A stretch of 19,411 bases of DNA from Bacteroidales bacterium (GTDB lineage: Bacteria; Bacteroidota; Bacteroidia; Bacteroidales; Muribaculaceae), in NCBI GenBank assembly GCA_004553095.1, contig SFMJ01000010.1, forward strand, positions 1-19,411, given 5' to 3'. A model generated the notes under the pieces. It did not search any database. It was not told the origin of the DNA and worked only from the letters and a program-made list of their open reading frames with translations. Position numbers and translations under genes: made by a program. The stretch's first letter is position 1. Each line of letters begins with the position of its first letter. Shown piece by piece: positions 6,202-15,005 of this stretch.

Positions 6202-8190
6202 ATGAACACAAAGATCGAACTCGGCGCCATTTGGCCCGATATGCCCCGCTTTCAAGAGGGCATCCGTCGCGCTCCCGACCGCGGCTATACTCTCGACAAT
6301 GAGAAAACTGTAACTGCTCTTAAGAATGCTCTTCGTTATCTCCCGGCTGAACTCCATGAGAAGGCCGCCCCGGAGTTCCTCGAGGAGTTGCGCACTCGCG
6401 GCCGTATTTATGCCTATCGTTGGCGCCCCGAGGGCGATCTGAAAGCTAAGCCCATCGATGAGTATAAAGGTAAGTGTCTCGCCGGAAAGGCTTTCCAGGT
6501 GATGATCGATAATAACCTCTCGTTCGATGTCGCCCTTTATCCCTACGAACTCGTAACTTACGGCGAAACCGGTCAGGTGGCTCAAAATTGGCTCCAATAT
6601 CGCCTCATTAAGAAATATCTCGAGGAGCTCACCGAGGAGCAAACTCTTGTCGTTGAATCAGGCCATCCTCTCGGCCTTTTCCCCTCTCGTCCCGATGCTC
6701 CTCGTGTCATCATCACAAACGCCATGATGGTCGGCATGTTCGACAATCTCCACGATTGGCATGAGGCTATGCAACTCGGAGTCGCCAATTATGGCCAGAT
6801 GACTGCCGGAGGATGGATGTATATCGGCCCCCAAGGCATCGTGCATGGAACTTTCAATACCATCCTCAATGCCGGGCGTATGAAACTCGGTGTCCCCGAA
6901 GATGGCGACCTCCGTGGTCATATTTTCGTCTCCTCAGGCCTTGGCGGCATGAGTGGCGCTCAGCCCAAGGCTGCCGAGATCGCCGGCGCTGCCGCCATCA
7001 TCGCCGAAGTCGACGAGTCGCGTATCAAGACTCGTATGGATCAAGGTTGGGTCAGCGCTCGCACTGAAAATATCGAAGAGGCTTTCTCCCTCGCCCAAAA
7101 AGCTATGGACGAGCGAAAACCCCTCTCTATCGCTTATCATGGAAATGTCGTCGACCTCCTCGAGTATGCCGTCGCACATAATAAGAAGATCGAACTCCTC
7201 AGCGATCAAACTTCATGTCACGCTGTCTACGAGGGTGGGTATTGCCCCGTCGGATTGACTTTCGAACAGCGCACCGAATTGCTCCATAACGATCCCGCTC
7301 GCTTCCATCAACTCGTCGACGAGTCTCTGCGTCGCCATTTCGAGGCAATCAAGGCTCTTGTGGCTCGTGGCACTTATTTCTTCGACTATGGAAATTCTTT
7401 CATGAAAGCCATATACGACGCCGGAGTCAAGGAGATCTCTCGAAATGGTGTGGATGAGAAAGATGGCTTCATTTGGCCTTCTTATGTAGAAGATATTATG
7501 GGTCCTATGCTCTTCGATTATGGATATGGCCCATTCCGTTGGGTGTGTCTCAGCGGCAAGCATGAGGATTTGATCAAGACCGATAAGGCTGCTATGGAGT
7601 GTATCGATCCCAATCGCCGTGGTCAAGACCGTGACAACTACAATTGGATTCGCGACGCCGAGAAAAATGCTCTCGTGGTCGGCACTCAGGCCCGTATCCT
7701 CTATCAGGATGCCATGGGTCGCCTTAAGATCGCTCTCCGTTTCAACGAGATGGTAAGAAATGGAGAGGTGGGTCCCATTATGCTCGGTCGTGACCATCAC
7801 GACGTGAGCGGAACTGACTCCCCATTCCGTGAGACTTCCAACATCAAAGATGGATCTAATGTTATGGCCGATATGGCTGTGCAATGCTTTGCCGGCAACT
7901 GCGCGCGTGGCATGAGTCTTGTTGCTCTCCATAATGGTGGAGGCGTCGGCATCGGTAAGGCCATCAATGGCGGTTTCGGTATGGTGTGCGATGGCTCCCA
8001 ACGTGTCGATGAGATCCTTAAGAAGGCTATGCTATGGGACGTGATGGGTGGCGTGGCTCGTCGTAGCTGGGCGCGTAACGAAAATGCAATGTCAACCGTG
8101 CGCGAGTGGAATGAAACGCAGGGTGTCAACGGATTCGTTATCACCGAGCCTAATATTGCCGATGAAGATCTGATCAGAGGCTTGCTCTAA
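6202..8190 (+). CDS. hutU: Urocanate hydratase (long form)
   Basis: Adds water to urocanate to give 4-imidazolone-5-propionate, the second step of histidine degradation, using tightly bound NAD+ as an electrophile; cytoplasmic. Diagnostic segments are 'ESGHPLGLFPS', 'NYGQMTAGGWMYIGPQGIVHGT', the glycine-rich 'SGLGGMSGAQPKAAEIAG' starting near residue 245, 'DQTSCHAVYEGGYCPVG', 'FRWVCLSGKHEDL' with Cys449 at the place I expect for the catalytic-site Cys, and 'LGRDHHDVSGTDSPFRET'. At 662 residues it is about 100 longer than the common bacterial enzyme and belongs with the longer form also seen in eukaryotes and other Bacteroidetes; the extra length is mostly N-terminal. It is the first gene of the hut operon, 45 bases before ftcD, behind a strong promoter. 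Confidence 0.96.
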   Translation: MNTKIELGAIWPDMPRFQEGIRRAPDRGYTLDNEKTVTALKNALRYLPAELHEKAAPEFLEELRTRGRIYAYRWRPEGDLKAKPIDEYKGKCLAGKAFQVMIDNNLSFDVALYPYELVTYGETGQVAQNWLQYRLIKKYLEELTEEQTLVVESGHPLGLFPSRPDAPRVIITNAMMVGMFDNLHDWHEAMQLGVANYGQMTAGGWMYIGPQGIVHGTFNTILNAGRMKLGVPEDGDLRGHIFVSSGLGGMSGAQPKAAEIAGAAAIIAEVDESRIKTRMDQGWVSARTENIEEAFSLAQKAMDERKPLSIAYHGNVVDLLEYAVAHNKKIELLSDQTSCHAVYEGGYCPVGLTFEQRTELLHNDPARFHQLVDESLRRHFEAIKALVARGTYFFDYGNSFMKAIYDAGVKEISRNGVDEKDGFIWPSYVEDIMGPMLFDYGYGPFRWVCLSGKHEDLIKTDKAAMECIDPNRRGQDRDNYNWIRDAEKNALVVGTQARILYQDAMGRLKIALRFNEMVRNGEVGPIMLGRDHHDVSGTDSPFRETSNIKDGSNVMADMAVQCFAGNCARGMSLVALHNGGGVGIGKAINGGFGMVCDGSQRVDEILKKAMLWDVMGGVARRSWARNENAMSTVREWNETQGVNGFVITEPNIADEDLIRGLL

Positions 8191-8235
8191 TTTTACACCT
8201 TCTCTAATACTAAATAATCATCTTTCTTTACAGAA

Positions 8236-9936
8236 ATGAAACAAATCATTGAATGTGTCCCCAATTTCAGCGAGGGACGTGATCGTGCCATTATAGATGC
8301 CATTACTTCCGAGATCGTGAAGAGTGGCGGTGTAAGCCTCCTGGATGTCGATCCGGGTGAGGCTACAAATCGTACTGTTGTTACATTTGTCGGCGAGCCC
8401 AAAGATGTGATCGAGGCTGCTGTCTGCGGCGTCAAAAAGGCTGCCGAACTTATTGATATGCGTCAGCATCATGGTGCTCACCCTCGTATGGGAGCCACTG
8501 ATGTCCTCCCTCTTATACCCGTGAGCGGCATCACTCTCGAGGAGTGTGCTCAATTGGCCCGAGACCTTGCCAAGCGCATTGCCGATGAGCTCAACATCCC
8601 CACCTATTGCTATGAAGCTGCCGCTTTCACTCCCCAACGTCGAAACCTCGCCGTGTGCCGCGAAGGTGAGTATGAAGCCCTCCCCGAAAAGCTATATCAC
8701 GAAGGCAAGGCTCCCGACTTCGGCGACCGCCCTTACGATGAGGGTGTGGCTCGAACCGGTGCTACTGCTGTCGGTGCTCGCGATTTCCTTATCGCTGTCA
8801 ATTTCAACCTCAACACCACATCAACTCGACGTGCCAACGCCATCGCTTTCGATGTCCGTGAGAAGGGACGCCCTATGCGTGAAGGTGGTAAGGTCAATGG
8901 CAAGCCTGTCAAAGATGAGCAGGGAAACACCATCATGATCCCCGGCTCTCTGAAAGGCACTAAAGCCATCGGCTGGTTCATCGATGAATATGGCATCGCA
9001 CAAGTGTCGATGAATATCACTAACATGAATGTGACTCCTCTTCATAAAGCTTTCGATGAGGTGAGTCGTGCTGCAGCAGCTCGTGGACTTCGTGTCACTG
9101 GCACTGAGATCGTCGGACTCGTGCCAAAGCGTGCCATCATCGATGCCGGTAAGCATTATCTTGCCATGCAGCAACGTTCTCTCGGTATTCCCGATAGTGA
9201 AATCATCAAGATCGCTGTCAAGTCGATGGGACTCGACGAACTAAAACCCTTCCGCCCCGAAGAGAAAATAATCGAGTATATGCTCGATGCCGACAATAAG
9301 GCAAAGCGTCTTGTAGATATGACTTGTGTCGATTTTGCCGACGAGACCGCTTCGGAATCTCCTGCCCCCGGTGGAGGATCGATCGCTGCCTATATGGGCG
9401 CACTGGGTGCAGCCCTCGGCACTATGGTGGCAAACCTCTCAGCTCACAAGCCCGGTTGGGACGACCGCTGGGAAGAATTCTCCGATCGAGCCGTGATCGG
9501 TCGTGACATCCTCGATCGTCTTATCGCCCTGGTCGATGAGGATACTGCCGCTTTCAATCGTATTATGGCTGTTTTCGCTATGCCCAAGAAGAGCGATGAG
9601 GAGAAAAAGGCCCGCGCCCAAGCCCTCGAGGAGGCGACCCTTTACGCAACTCAAGTGCCTCTACGCACTATGAAGACCGCTTTCGAAGCCTTTGATATCC
9701 TCGCCTATATGGCGGCTAACGGCAATCCCGCTTCTGTTTCCGACGCCGGTGTCGGCGCTCTCGCCGCTCGCTCCGCAGTGCTCGGTGCATACCTCAACGT
9801 TAAAATCAACGCTGCCGGTCTCAAAGACCGCTCCATCGCCGAAAATATCCTCGCTGAGGCTAAGTCCATCGCTGATGAGGCTCAAAAACGTGAGGCTGAG
9901 ATACTTGTCGTTGTCAATAATATTATTGATAAGTAA
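8236..9936 (+). CDS. ftcD: Bifunctional glutamate formimidoyltransferase / formimidoyltetrahydrofolate cyclodeaminase
   Basis: A 566-residue fusion. Residues 1 to about 325 form the formimidoyltransferase ('ECVPNFSEGRD', 'DVDPGEATNRTVVTFVG', 'HHGAHPRMGATDVLP' with catalytic His82). It moves the formimino group of N-formimino-glutamate to tetrahydrofolate, giving glutamate. Residues about 350-566 form the cyclodeaminase ('SPAPGGGSIAAYMGALGAALG' from residue 375), which releases ammonia to give 5,10-methenyl-THF. This is the same domain order as the mammalian enzyme; many bacteria have the two parts as separate genes or use other routes. The stop is three bases before hutI, so the genes are probably translationally coupled. 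Its presence means the histidine one-carbon unit enters the folate pool rather than leaving as formamide or formate. Confidence 0.96.
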   Translation: MKQIIECVPNFSEGRDRAIIDAITSEIVKSGGVSLLDVDPGEATNRTVVTFVGEPKDVIEAAVCGVKKAAELIDMRQHHGAHPRMGATDVLPLIPVSGITLEECAQLARDLAKRIADELNIPTYCYEAAAFTPQRRNLAVCREGEYEALPEKLYHEGKAPDFGDRPYDEGVARTGATAVGARDFLIAVNFNLNTTSTRRANAIAFDVREKGRPMREGGKVNGKPVKDEQGNTIMIPGSLKGTKAIGWFIDEYGIAQVSMNITNMNVTPLHKAFDEVSRAAAARGLRVTGTEIVGLVPKRAIIDAGKHYLAMQQRSLGIPDSEIIKIAVKSMGLDELKPFRPEEKIIEYMLDADNKAKRLVDMTCVDFADETASESPAPGGGSIAAYMGALGAALGTMVANLSAHKPGWDDRWEEFSDRAVIGRDILDRLIALVDEDTAAFNRIMAVFAMPKKSDEEKKARAQALEEATLYATQVPLRTMKTAFEAFDILAYMAANGNPASVSDAGVGALAARSAVLGAYLNVKINAAGLKDRSIAENILAEAKSIADEAQKREAEILVVVNNIIDK

Positions 9937-9939
9937 GTT

Positions 9940-11181
9940 ATGGCTCGTAGCTGTATTATCAACGCAAATATCTTCACCCCCCAGGGTTCTTCCGCTCGTC
10001 GGGGTGAAGAGATGTCTGTTCTGAAACATTTCGAAAATTATGCTATCCTCATCGAGGATGGCATAATCTCCGATCTCGTGCCGATGGCTGACCTTCCCAA
10101 GCTCGACTCGGATGTTGAGGTGATAGATGCTGCCGGCAATGCTGTTATCCCCGGATTTGTCGATTCTCACACTCATCTCGTCTTTGGCGGTTATCGCCCC
10201 GACGAGTTCGAGTGGCGTCTCAAGGGAGACACTTATATGAGCATCATGGAGCGTGGCGGTGGAATTCAATCCACAGTCAATGCAACCCGTGCAGCCTCTG
10301 CCTACGACCTCGAACACAAGGCGTTATGGTTCATCGATCGTATGGCTGAAATGGGTGTCACCACAGTCGAAGCCAAAAGCGGTTATGGACTCAACACTGA
10401 GTCGGAGATGAAGATGCTCGATGTCATCGATCGTCTCGCCAATCGCAGTGGCGTTCCCGTAAGAGTGGTTTCGACTTTCCTCGGAGCGCATGCCGTGCCC
10501 GCTGAGTATAAGGGCCGCACCGATGAGTATGTCGACCTAATGATTCGCGAGATGATTCCCGCCGCTAAGGGCAAAGCCAAGTTCTTCGATATCTTTACCG
10601 AAAAAAATGTCTTCGAGATCGAAGAGTCGCGCAGACTCCTTGCCGCAGCTCGTGATGCCGGATTCAAACTCAAACTTCACGCTGATGAGATCGTTCAACT
10701 CGGTGGCGCCGAATTGGCTGCCGAGATGGGAGCCGTCTCTGCCGACCATCTTCTTCATGTCTCCGACCAGGGTGTCAAGATGATGGCGGAGAGGGGAGTG
10801 GTCGCTACCTTGCTCCCTCTCACGGCTTTCGCTCTCCGAGAACCTTTTGCCCCGGCTCGCAAATTTATCGATGCCGGCGCTGCTGTCGCTCTCGCCACTG
10901 ACCTTAACCCCGGATCTTGCTTCTCAGGCTCGATACCTCTCACCATCGCCCTGGCTTGTATCTATATGAAGATGTCGATCGAGGAAACAATCTCCGCCCT
11001 TACAATCAATGGCGCTGCGGCGCTCGATCTCGCCGATGTCACCGGATCTCTCGAGAAAGGTAAATCCGCCGATATCGTTATCTTGAATTTTGATACTTAC
11101 AAGGCGTTGCCTTATTACGTCGGTATGAATTGTGTTAAGACCGCGATAAGTCGTGGAATTGTAGTTAAAAATAATAATTAA
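9940..11181 (+). CDS. hutI: Imidazolonepropionase
   Basis: Hydrolyses imidazolone-5-propionate to N-formimino-L-glutamate; a metal-dependent amidohydrolase-fold enzyme of the cytoplasm. The 413-residue length is normal. Metal site residues are visible: His77-x-His79 in 'VDSHTHLVFGGYR', His247 in 'LKLHADEI', and Asp321 in 'LATDLNPGSCFS'; His270 in 'SADHLLH' is the expected catalytic-site His. 'TLLPLTAFALREPFAPARKFID' is also typical of HutI. It starts three bases after ftcD and ends 18 bases before hutH. Confidence 0.96.
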   Translation: MARSCIINANIFTPQGSSARRGEEMSVLKHFENYAILIEDGIISDLVPMADLPKLDSDVEVIDAAGNAVIPGFVDSHTHLVFGGYRPDEFEWRLKGDTYMSIMERGGGIQSTVNATRAASAYDLEHKALWFIDRMAEMGVTTVEAKSGYGLNTESEMKMLDVIDRLANRSGVPVRVVSTFLGAHAVPAEYKGRTDEYVDLMIREMIPAAKGKAKFFDIFTEKNVFEIEESRRLLAAARDAGFKLKLHADEIVQLGGAELAAEMGAVSADHLLHVSDQGVKMMAERGVVATLLPLTAFALREPFAPARKFIDAGAAVALATDLNPGSCFSGSIPLTIALACIYMKMSIEETISALTINGAAALDLADVTGSLEKGKSADIVILNFDTYKALPYYVGMNCVKTAISRGIVVKNNN

Positions 11182-11199
11182 TCTAATATCATATATTTT

Positions 11200-12714
11200 A
11201 TGAACAAGATGGAAACTTATGCCATTGGCTCAGGCCTCCTAACCTACGATCTTATCGAGCATATCCTTAAGAGTGGCGCCAAACTCACCCTCTCTGACGA
11301 TGCTCGCCAAAAGATCCAACATTGTCGCGATTTCCTCGATCGCAAAACCGACGAGTCTGCCGAGCCTATCTATGGCGTCACCACCGGTTTCGGATCGCTT
11401 TGCAGCAAACATATTTCTCATGATGAGCTTTCCACACTCCAGGAAAATCTGGTAAAAAGCCATTCTTGCAGTGTCGGCACTCCAATCGACCATGACATCG
11501 TCAAGCTGATGCTTCTGCTCAAGGCGCACGCCCTCTCTATGGGTTTCAGCGGCGTGCAAGTTGCCACTGTTGAGCGCATCCTCGATTTCTACAATAATGA
11601 TGTTATCCCCGTCGTATACGATCGCGGTTCGCTCGGAGCTTCCGGCGACTTGGCACCATTGGCCAACCTATTCCTCCCCCTCATCGGAGAGGGTGAAGTC
11701 TTCTTCCAGGGCCGTCGCATCAAGAGTGAAGATATGCTCGCTCAACTCGGTTGGCGTCCCATCAAGCTCAAATCTAAAGAAGGGCTGGCTCTCCTCAATG
11801 GCACACAGTTCATGAGCGCCAACGGTATCAAGGCCCTGATCGATGGCTGGCATATCGTCCACTGCTTCGACCTCTTCGGAGCAATGTCGCTCGAAGCTTT
11901 CGACGGCAGAATCGAACCATTCTTGGAGTGCATCCATCGAGTACGCCCGCATGCCGGTCAGCTATCCACCGCCAAAATCTTCCGCAATCTCCTCCAAGGC
12001 AGCGAGATCATCACTCGTCATAAAGAACATGTGCAGGATCCATATTCTTTCCGCTGCATCCCTCAGGTGCATGGCGCTGTCAAAGATGCTATGATCCATG
12101 TCACTAACGTCCTCCACACAGAGATCAATTCCGTCACCGACAATCCCACCGTATTCCCCGACGAAGACCTTGTCGTATCCGGCGGTAATTTCCATGGCGA
12201 GCCCCTCGCTCTCGCTTTCGACTATATGGGCGTGGCTCTTTGTGAACTCGGTAATATCTCCGAACGTCGCACCGCCCAACTTATCCTCGGACTTCGAGGT
12301 CTCCCCGAGTTCCTCGTGGCCCATCCCGGCCTTAACTCCGGCTTCATGATCCCGCAATATGCCGCTGCTTCGATGGTGAGCCAGAACAAGATGTATGCTT
12401 GGCCAGCTTCTTGCGATTCGATCGTTAGCTCTAACGGCCAAGAAGACCTCGTGTCGATGGGCGCTAATGCCGCTACCAAGCTCCATAAGATCATCGACAA
12501 CCTCCACCATATCGCCGCTATCGAGCTCATCAACGCCGCTCAAGGTCTCGAGTTCCGCCGTCCTCTCAAGTCTTCTCCCTATATCGAGAAGGTGCTTGCT
12601 GAGCTTCGCAAGGTCGTGCCTTTCGTCGAAGAGGATGTTGTCATGGAAGATTATCTCGCCAAGACTATGGAGTTCCTCAATAATTTCGATATCGATATTC
12701 AAAACTTTGAGTAA
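11200..12714 (+). CDS. hutH: Histidine ammonia-lyase
   Basis: Removes ammonia from L-histidine to give trans-urocanate, the first step of the pathway. The 504-residue length fits the family. The Ala147-Ser148-Gly149 triplet in 'DRGSLGASGDLAPLAN' cyclises to the MIO electrophile. 'YGVTTGFGSL', 'QDPYSFRCIPQVHGA', 'NSVTDNPTVF' and 'NGQEDLVSMGANAA' are further lyase signatures. There are two close ATGs (11200 and 11209) and the sequence does not discriminate between them. Its stop codon is immediately followed by the next start. Placing the first enzyme of the pathway last but one in the operon is common in Bacteroidetes. Confidence 0.96.
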   Translation: MNKMETYAIGSGLLTYDLIEHILKSGAKLTLSDDARQKIQHCRDFLDRKTDESAEPIYGVTTGFGSLCSKHISHDELSTLQENLVKSHSCSVGTPIDHDIVKLMLLLKAHALSMGFSGVQVATVERILDFYNNDVIPVVYDRGSLGASGDLAPLANLFLPLIGEGEVFFQGRRIKSEDMLAQLGWRPIKLKSKEGLALLNGTQFMSANGIKALIDGWHIVHCFDLFGAMSLEAFDGRIEPFLECIHRVRPHAGQLSTAKIFRNLLQGSEIITRHKEHVQDPYSFRCIPQVHGAVKDAMIHVTNVLHTEINSVTDNPTVFPDEDLVVSGGNFHGEPLALAFDYMGVALCELGNISERRTAQLILGLRGLPEFLVAHPGLNSGFMIPQYAAASMVSQNKMYAWPASCDSIVSSNGQEDLVSMGANAATKLHKIIDNLHHIAAIELINAAQGLEFRRPLKSSPYIEKVLAELRKVVPFVEEDVVMEDYLAKTMEFLNNFDIDIQNFE

Positions 12715-13476
12715 ATGGATTTCTCTTTGGCCCTTCTGGAGTCGCGCCATTCGGTGAGAAGTTTCGCTCCTACGCCTCTCGATCGTAGCATCATCAATAT
12801 GCTTAATAGCGAGGCTACATACACCAATTCCCACGAAGCCGGACTCAATTTCCGATTCTGTCCCGACGACAATGCCCCCTTCCGGGGATTCGCTCGCAGT
12901 TATGGAATGTTCCGTAATGTCAACAATTATCTGGCTTGCATCATCGATCCAACCTTCGATCATGCCTTGGAACGAGCCGGATTTTGTGCTCAGCGCTTCG
13001 TGATTAGAGCGCATGCTGCCGGTCTTGGCACTTGCTTCGTCGGTGGCTCTTTCTCCCGTGCTCATGTCAACACTCCAGTCGAGGTCTATGAGAAAATACC
13101 CTTTGTCGTGGCTTGTGGCATCTCCGATGTCGAGCATACAACTCTTATGGCACGCCTTTTTTCCCGTATGGCTCATCGTAAAGTCCGCGCCCCAAGAGAT
13201 TTCTTCGATGGCAACGACGCCGAATATCAAGCAGCTTTATCTCGATTCCCTTGGCTCGACTCTGCCCTCCGGGCTGTCGCTTCAGCCCCTTCTGCCCTCA
13301 ATGCTATGCCTGTCTCTTTAAAAGTGACGCAAGTCGATGGTGTAGAGCGTATCGTTGCCTATACTTCAAATCCTGATAAATATGCTGCTGAACTCGGCAT
13401 CGCGAAGTTTAATGTCCAAGCTGTCGTACCCGGCTTCTGGAATTGGGGAGAGAATGCCCCTTTTTTCCCCGATTAA
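12715..13476 (+). CDS. Nitroreductase-like protein (putative TM-nitroreductase family) at the end of the hut operon
   Basis: A 253-residue protein whose ATG directly abuts the hutH stop (no gap), so it is translated from the hut message. The N-terminal 'ALLESRHSVRSFAPTPLD' is the nitroreductase FMN-binding start, and the central 'AGFCAQRFVIRAHAAGLGTCFVGGSF' is the middle helix. The C-terminal half 'FPWLDSALRAVASAPSALNAMPVSLKV' repeats a half-domain theme typical of the family named putative TM nitroreductase (after Thermotoga maritima), which has both halves of the fold in one chain. Family membership is from memory. No membrane segment is evident. No histidine-pathway role is known to me; a redox or flavin function linked to amino-acid breakdown is only a guess. 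Confidence 0.75.
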   Translation: MDFSLALLESRHSVRSFAPTPLDRSIINMLNSEATYTNSHEAGLNFRFCPDDNAPFRGFARSYGMFRNVNNYLACIIDPTFDHALERAGFCAQRFVIRAHAAGLGTCFVGGSFSRAHVNTPVEVYEKIPFVVACGISDVEHTTLMARLFSRMAHRKVRAPRDFFDGNDAEYQAALSRFPWLDSALRAVASAPSALNAMPVSLKVTQVDGVERIVAYTSNPDKYAAELGIAKFNVQAVVPGFWNWGENAPFFPD

Positions 13477-13525
13477 CACATTTTATCGAACATAATTGAC
13501 TTTTTTGTAATAATTACTTATTTTT

Positions 13526-13577
13526 TGACCGCAAAAGTGCACTATTATTTGAAAAATTCTTTGTACTTTTGCGGTCA
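13526..13577 (+). promoter_or_regulatory. Inverted repeat overlapping the -7 box of the HTH gene
   Basis: TGACCGCAAAAGT (13526-13538) and ACTTTTGCGGTCA (13565-13577) are perfect 13-bp inverted repeats 26 bases apart. The right arm contains most of TACTTTTG (13564-13571), a good -7 box; no TTTG sits at the usual -33 distance (one is 12 bases away). A DNA-binding protein is encoded 44 bases downstream, so an autoregulatory operator is the natural reading. As RNA the repeat could instead help end the hut transcript. Positions 13477-13525 are AT-rich with no convincing separate terminator. Confidence 0.5.
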
Positions 13578-13621
13578 GATTTTACTTTCTATTTTATTCT
13601 TATACTCACAGGTTAAGGTCA

Positions 13622-13894
13622 ATGAAGAATCAAGTTGACAGTTTGCATGATTTGATCGCCGGGATTCCCGAGGATCTGCAGATTCAAACTAAATTGTCGG
13701 TAGCTATTGCCGCCAGAATCGAATCTTTGATGCGTCAGGAGGGTTTGTCCAAAAAACAATTCGCTGATGCTTTAGGACGTCGCCCGAGCGAAGTAACCAA
13801 GTGGCTCAGCGGTGAGCATAATTTCACCATCGCCACTCTCTCTCGACTTAGCGCTTACTTCGGCAAATCCATCATTGAGGTCCCCGACCTCTGA
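13622..13894 (+). CDS. Xre-type HTH regulator, HigA-like antitoxin without a toxin partner
   Basis: A 90-residue DNA-binding protein. Residues about 28-80 form an Xre/Cro helix-turn-helix: 'AARIESLMRQEGLSKKQFADALG' (helices 1-2) then 'RRPSEVTKWLSGEHNFTIATL' (recognition helix and following segment). The 'PSEVTKWLSGEHNFTI' string is characteristic of small antitoxin-like regulators that in Bacteroidetes usually follow a HigB/RelE-like toxin gene. No such toxin ORF is present on either side: upstream is the hut operon, and downstream are a terminator and dapA. It is therefore an orphan, either a surviving antitoxin or a stand-alone regulator, probably autoregulated through the inverted repeat in its promoter. 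Confidence 0.8.
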   Translation: MKNQVDSLHDLIAGIPEDLQIQTKLSVAIAARIESLMRQEGLSKKQFADALGRRPSEVTKWLSGEHNFTIATLSRLSAYFGKSIIEVPDL

Positions 13895-13911
13895 TTCATA
13901 AACTCATGTGC

Positions 13912-13957
13912 AATAGAGTCTGATGTTCTTCGAACGCCGGACTCTATTACTTTTTTG
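13912..13957 (+). terminator. Strong intrinsic terminator after the HTH gene
   Basis: AATAGAGTC (13912-13920) pairs with GACTCTATT (13940-13948). The stem extends inward by two pairs (one G-T) and an inner GTTC/GAAC stem with a TTC loop. It is followed by ACTTTTTTG (13949-13957), a proper T-tract. It separates the HTH gene from dapA. Confidence 0.8.
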
Positions 13958-13988
13958 CTACTAATTTTTATAATTCTCTTTTTTTAGT

Positions 13989-13996
13989 TAATTTTG
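13989..13996 (+). promoter_or_regulatory. Candidate -7 box of the dapA-dnaG unit
   Basis: TAATTTTG fits TAnnTTTG, 79 bases before the dapA ATG. The -33 position has TTTT (13966-13969, gap of 19) rather than TTTG. A very short ORF (14040-14063, MASLSYF) lies in the leader, 12 bases before dapA; its meaning is doubtful. Confidence 0.4.
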
Positions 13997-14075
13997 CATT
14001 AATCTTCTCCTTGATTCCTTCACTTCTCCTCTCCCGGTGATGGCATCTTTATCTTATTTCTAAATACCCTTTCTA

Positions 14076-14963
14076 ATGGATACTGTTTCTTTACGAGGAT
14101 TGGGCGTCGCTCTGATCACTCCTTTTAAGTCTGATAAGTCTATTGATTTCGATGCCCTCAGCCGCATGATCGAACATGTCATCGCCGGCAAAGTCGATTA
14201 TATTGTCGTGCTCGGCACCACAGGCGAAACCCCTACTCTCGATCCCGATGAAAGGGTAGTGGTGCGCCGTTTCGTCGCCGAGGCTGTCGCCGGGCGTGTC
14301 CCTCTCGTCGTCGGCATGGGTGGCAATAACACCAAGAACCTCGTCGAAGATATTAATTCTGCCGACCTCTCCGGCTATTCTGCCATCCTCTCCGTCACTC
14401 CTTTCTACAACAAACCGACTCAGGAGGGTATCTTCCGCCATTTCAGCGCTGTCGCCGAGGCTTCGCCACTCCCTGTCGTGCTCTATAACGTGCCGGGTCG
14501 TACCGGAGCCAATATCTCCGCCGATACTACCCTCCGCCTCGCCTACGCACATCGCAATATCATTGCCATAAAGGAGGCTTCAGGCAATTTCAAGCAGATC
14601 GAACAGATCATCAACCATAAGCCCGATTATTTCCAAGTCATCTCGGGCGATGACGCTCTCACCTATCCTTTGGTTACACTCGGCGCTGAGGGTGTCATCT
14701 CGGTGGTCGGCAATGCCTTCCCCCGCGAGTATGGACGCATGGTGCGCCTCTGCCTTGAAGGTAAGTATAACGAGGCTCTCCCCATCCACTATAAGTTCTC
14801 GCGACTTTACGATGAACTCTTCGTCGATGGTAGCCCCGCCGGTGTCAAGTCGCTCCTCCACGATATGGGACTTATCGAAAATGAATTGCGCCTACCCCTC
14901 GTGCCTATCCGCATGGAAACCAGCGAGGAACTCCGCAAGATCCTCAACGATCTCAGATCTTAA
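14076..14963 (+). CDS. dapA: 4-hydroxy-tetrahydrodipicolinate synthase
   Basis: Condenses pyruvate with aspartate semialdehyde, the committed step to diaminopimelate and lysine; a cytoplasmic TIM-barrel aldolase. The 295-residue length is standard. Motifs are 'GLGVALITPF', 'VVLGTTGETPTL', 'VTPFYNKPTQEG', 'LYNVPGRTG' with the catalytic Tyr137, and 'IAIKEASGNF' with the Schiff-base Lys166. These fit DapA rather than the related N-acetylneuraminate lyase. It is followed after 42 bases by dnaG with no terminator or promoter visible, so the two are probably co-transcribed. Confidence 0.95.
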   Translation: MDTVSLRGLGVALITPFKSDKSIDFDALSRMIEHVIAGKVDYIVVLGTTGETPTLDPDERVVVRRFVAEAVAGRVPLVVGMGGNNTKNLVEDINSADLSGYSAILSVTPFYNKPTQEGIFRHFSAVAEASPLPVVLYNVPGRTGANISADTTLRLAYAHRNIIAIKEASGNFKQIEQIINHKPDYFQVISGDDALTYPLVTLGAEGVISVVGNAFPREYGRMVRLCLEGKYNEALPIHYKFSRLYDELFVDGSPAGVKSLLHDMGLIENELRLPLVPIRMETSEELRKILNDLRS

Positions 14964-15005
14964 AACCCTTAGTCATTATCACGCTCTGAGTCTATACTAC
15001 GCCCT

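Noticed and set aside
7213..8001. Antisense ORF of 262 codons opposite hutU, with similar ones at 4591-5352, 9661-10317, 14997-15827 and 16530-17288
   Set aside because: All lie inside clear sense genes, in the same antisense register effect, with His/Ile/Asp-rich translations lacking motifs or plausible starts.
11962..13230. Long antisense ORF (422 codons) opposite hutH and the nitroreductase-like gene
   Set aside because: It is a shadow of two strong sense genes; the translation has no family motif, and similar antisense ORFs occur opposite other genes here because of the codon bias.
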